Positions 6,014-7,754 of a DNA stretch of 7,754 nucleotides are shown here, one piece after another. Made by a program: the position numbers and the translations under genes. The notes under the pieces were generated by a model. It searched no databases. It had not been told where the DNA came from and worked only from the letters and a program-made list of their open reading frames with translations. The stretch's first letter is position 1. Each line of letters opens with the position of its first letter. The DNA comes from Kiritimatiellia bacterium (lineage in GTDB: Bacteria > Verrucomicrobiota > Kiritimatiellia > UBA8416 > JABMPJ01), in contig JAOZSS010000112.1 of assembly GCA_029939545.1 (NCBI GenBank), positions 1-7,754 on the forward strand, read 5' to 3'.

Positions 6014-7144
6014 CTAAATCCCGAGGATAGCGGCAAATGTCGTGAGCGGCAGCACGCGTGCCTTGACGTCAGTGACCTCGTAATCCTTCTTTCCCATGTG
6101 GACCTGATAGAAAGCAGGAATTGGAGAGCGCTGCGAGAAATAGGATATATGCTTGCTCAGCCCGGTATCTCCCGTCTTGCATTCGACCCCGAACAGGGGC
6201 TTCCCGTTCCGGACGACCACAAAGTCGATCTCGCGTCCCGCCGAGTCGCGGATGAAGTTCAGCTCCATGCCCTCTCCCTCCTGGTCTTCCTGTAGGTGAC
6301 AGTATTTAAGCAGGTTGGAGGCCACCAGGTTTTCAAAGCGCGCGGCGGGGGCGGTGCAGACCGACCAATCCCACATGTAAAGTTTCTTCTCCTTCTTCGC
6401 TGCCCGAAGCTTAGGCAGGCCATATGGCTTAATGCGAAAACAGAAGTAGAGGTTCTCCAGTATCCCAATCCAGCGATCAGCCGTCTCGAATGCAACGGAC
6501 AGATCCTGCCGCAGGTTGTTGACGGAGAGAACGGAGCCCACGCGGTCAGGCAGAACATCCGCGAGCAGCTCAAGTTGCGCGACCTCCTTGATATGTTCAA
6601 GGCTTGTCAGGTCATCGCGAATCACCCTGGTTTGGCGTTCTCGTTGCCAGCGCTTCCAATGTCGCATATTGGCTTTAAGAAAGGGTTCCGGAAAACCGCC
6701 GAATTGTAGTAGCGCCTCCAGATCGGATGCCGACGGAGTTTCGCTGAGTTCCCGGAGCGAAAGCGGATGGAGGCGGTGATAGTGGTAGCGTCCCTGCAGG
6801 GAGTCGCCACCGCGTCGGTAGTGGTCCAGCTTGGCAGAGCCCGTGACAAGAAACTGCTTCGTGGATTTGTTCTTGTCGTAAAAGCCTTTGACAAGATTGC
6901 GCCACGCTTTGTACTTGTGGATCTCATCCAGTATAATGAGAGGTTGTCCTCCTGGAAGCGCTCCCTGGAGCAGCGACTTCCTGGATACAACATCGTCCCA
7001 GTTCAGGTAGGCTGGGTGCGTCTCGCTGCCATTCTCGAGGAGTCCCAGGGCAAGCGTTGTCTTGCCGACCTGCCTGGGGCCACCAATAAAGACCATCTTC
7101 TCCAAAAGGTCTGCCCGCACGGCTGGCGTCAGGTATCTATTCAT
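6014..7144 (-). CDS. AAA family ATPase with DUF4143 C-terminal domain
   Basis: The 376-residue protein has the standard length and order of the AAA_14/DUF4143 family. Walker A is GGPRQVGKTT (21-30, Lys28), Walker B is LIILDEIHK (Asp73, Glu74), and the sensor-1 segment is FLVTGSAKL (near 98-106), followed by the usual YHRLHPLSLREL and FGGFPEPFL motifs. The C-terminal half has REIDFVV (Asp307) and FGVECKTG (Glu321, Lys323), the D...ExK pattern of a PD-(D/E)XK nuclease-like fold. The biological role of these widespread, often solitary ATPases is largely unknown, and no toxin or antitoxin partner is adjacent here. The start is ATG 7144, because GGAG lies six bases upstream; the alternative GTG at 7156 overlaps that site. 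The frame is intact and looks functional. It lies upstream of the remnant and the PEP-CTERM gene on the same strand, but with a 49-base gap and no sign of a shared task. Confidence 0.93.
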   Translation of the reverse strand: MNRYLTPAVRADLLEKMVFIGGPRQVGKTTLALGLLENGSETHPAYLNWDDVVSRKSLLQGALPGGQPLIILDEIHKYKAWRNLVKGFYDKNKSTKQFLVTGSAKLDHYRRGGDSLQGRYHYHRLHPLSLRELSETPSASDLEALLQFGGFPEPFLKANMRHWKRWQRERQTRVIRDDLTSLEHIKEVAQLELLADVLPDRVGSVLSVNNLRQDLSVAFETADRWIGILENLYFCFRIKPYGLPKLRAAKKEKKLYMWDWSVCTAPAARFENLVASNLLKYCHLQEDQEGEGMELNFIRDSAGREIDFVVVRNGKPLFGVECKTGDTGLSKHISYFSQRSPIPAFYQVHMGKKDYEVTDVKARVLPLTTFAAILGI

Positions 7145-7150
7145 GGCGAA

Positions 7151-7154
7151 CTCC
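7151..7154 (-). promoter_or_regulatory. ribosome binding site of the ATPase gene
   Basis: On the minus strand GGAG is followed by TTCGCC and ATG 7144, an ideal spacing of six. This selects ATG 7144 over the in-frame GTG at 7156, which would place the site inside the coding region. Confidence 0.75.
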
Positions 7155-7166
7155 ACAATATCTATT

Positions 7167-7215
7167 CATGCATATATTAGACTGCGCCAGAATACATACA
7201 TGCACATATTAGAGT
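7167..7215 (-). promoter_or_regulatory. 17-bp direct repeat pair in the ATPase promoter region, possible operator
   Basis: Plus-strand CATGCATATATTAGACT (7167-7183) and CATGCACATATTAGAGT (7199-7215) match at 15 of 17 positions and start 32 bases apart, about three helical turns, so a protein could bind both on the same DNA face. On the minus strand a possible sigma-70 promoter reads TTGACT (7218-7213), an 18-base spacer and TATTCT (7194-7189). The upstream copy overlaps the -35 box and the other lies just after the -10 box, an arrangement suited to repression. The AT-rich composition contrasts with the flanks. Promoter and operator roles are inferred from sequence alone. Confidence 0.45.
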
Positions 7216-7527
7216 CAATATGAAAACATCCAGACAACGCGAGGGGTCTTAACATCTAACATCTTCTCGATACGCGCTTCCAGTTTCTGTAGATCGAGAG
7301 CCGCTTCAACGGGTCGCCATAGCTCTCAATCAGATCTTACCAGGCGATGCCACACACATCCTCTGTCGCCTTGGCAACGTCTTCGAACGAAATCCTTCGG
7401 CGCAACTCCCGCTTCCCATCAGTTTCCCGCCCTATCTCAGCCAGGCCGTGCGTCAACCTTGCAACAAACGCCGCGCCATCACGCAGTACAGCCCATCGGG
7501 AACATCAACTCGAAGTGGTCTCGCCAT
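7215..7527 (-). pseudogene. decayed REP-associated tyrosine transposase (RAYT) with internal deletion
   Basis: The start at ATG 7527 reads MARPLRVDVPDGLYCVM, which matches the characteristic RAYT opening (MARPLRIEYPGALYHV). After 24 codons the frame hits a stop, but a shifted frame gives AAFVARLTHGLAEIG and then RELRRRISFEDVAKATEDVCG, resembling the C-terminal part of longer RAYT proteins. A TAA (7339-7337) sits where the family usually has Glu after Trp (IAW*DLIESYGDPLKR). A further shift gives QKLEARIEKMLDVKT, the usual C-terminal end, at 7290-7245. The central catalytic part with the HxH motif and Tyr is missing: a full-length family member is 200-350 residues, and only about 100 codons remain. 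The remnant has at least two frameshifts, one nonsense codon and a large deletion, so it cannot be active. It lies beside REP-like elements C and D, as expected for this transposase type. Assignment rests on remembered family consensus. Confidence 0.65.
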
Positions 7528-7543
7528 GCCCACAAACTTGGGT

Positions 7544-7593
7544 CCCAGGCATTCTGCCTGGGCTATGATGGAGCACCCCGTTGGGGTGCGGGA
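7544..7593. repeat. REP-like palindromic element C, partial
   Basis: It has a perfect left hairpin CCCAGGCA-TTC-TGCCTGGG (7544-7562), CTATGATG, and one central hairpin GCACCCC-GTT-GGGGTGC (7573-7589). The second central hairpin and right half are absent; unrelated sequence follows until element D begins 27 bases later. Together C and D form a clustered pair in the same orientation, upstream of the RAYT remnant. Confidence 0.8.
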
Positions 7594-7618
7594 TTCGTAT
7601 GTCTGGGCGTTTCTCCAA

Positions 7619-7725
7619 TCCCAGGCATTCTGCCTGGGCTATCATGTTCGACCCCTTTGGGGTCGTCTGTCCTTTTAAGAACCCCAACGGGGTCAACCAT
7701 CATAGCCCAGCGAGAATCGCTGGGA
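7619..7725. repeat. REP-like palindromic element D, complete
   Basis: Best-preserved copy. Left hairpin CCCAGGCA-TTC-TGCCTGGG (7620-7638), central hairpins GACCCC-TTT-GGGGTC (7650-7664) and ACCCC-AAC-GGGGT (7681-7693) with a 16-base insert between them, and right hairpin CCCAGCGA-GAA-TCGCTGGG (7706-7724). The two ends are inverted repeats of each other, and where they differ both partners of a stem pair change, so hairpin pairing is conserved. GGGCTATCATG can pair with CATCATAGCCC across the element with one mismatch. Confidence 0.85.
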
Positions 7726-7754
7726 CAGGGCGAATTCCCTTCCCCTCTCCCACC

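Noticed and set aside
5806..6295. Plus-strand frames over the secreted-gene remnant and the ATPase 3' end
   Set aside because: They run antisense to recognisable minus-strand sequence, with no motifs and no convincing ribosome binding sites.
6014..7144. Toxin-antitoxin or defence role for the DUF4143 ATPase
   Set aside because: Although the nuclease-like D...ExK motif is visible, no partner gene or defence neighbour exists in the window, so nothing supports a specific role.
7347..7678. Plus-strand frames of 73 and 76 codons at the right end
   Set aside because: They read antisense to the RAYT remnant and through palindromic elements C and D; sequences such as WGRLSF come from repeat DNA, not protein selection.
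7505..7696. Minus-strand frame of 63 codons across elements C and D
   Set aside because: It is composed almost entirely of translated REP-like repeats (for example MIAQAECLG), and similar peptides appear from copies A and B.
7544..7725. CRISPR array or tandem array made of repeats C and D
   Set aside because: There are only two adjacent copies, they are long internally palindromic elements of unequal length, and no regular spacers or cas genes are present.

Overview
The window looks like a GC-rich chromosome segment from the PVC superphylum, most likely Kiritimatiellota/Verrucomicrobiota or a related lineage. This is inferred from an exosortase with a PEP-CTERM cargo, a C-terminal FYRV-type domain of large secreted proteins, and a dispersed family of REP-like palindromes next to a RAYT transposase remnant. 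No rRNA, tRNA or CRISPR array is visible.

Layout. A tRNA 2'-O-methyltransferase gene of the TrmL type lies on the minus strand (91-564), possibly preceded by a tiny overlapping hydrophobic ORF. An intergenic stretch with REP-like element A (741-869), which itself carries a second repeat type, leads to the largest gene. That gene, at 956-4834 on the plus strand, is a 1292-residue protein joining a membrane exosortase domain (Cys/Arg/His active site) to about 950 residues of TPR-like helical repeats. REP-like element B (4867-4961) separates it from a convergent minus-strand gene for a secreted PEP-CTERM protein (4963-5616), the obvious type of exosortase substrate. The start of the cargo gene looks frameshifted by one extra TA in a TATATA run. 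In front of it lies the broken 3' end of another secreted-protein gene (5633-5964), whose stop overlaps the ancestral cargo start as ATGA. Next is a complete minus-strand AAA ATPase with a DUF4143 C-terminus (6014-7144), whose promoter region carries a 17-bp direct repeat. The right end (7215-7754) has a decayed RAYT transposase with most of its middle deleted, followed by REP-like elements C (partial) and D (complete).

How it fits together. The exosortase-TPR protein and the PEP-CTERM protein form a plausible enzyme and substrate pair for sorting proteins to the envelope, with the TPR part perhaps acting as a scaffold. The RAYT remnant and the four palindromic elements are explained together as a transposase family and the repeats it mobilises. 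The repeats sit in intergenic positions: upstream of the exosortase, between convergent stops, and beside the RAYT remnant. The ATPase shows no clear functional link to the sorting genes.
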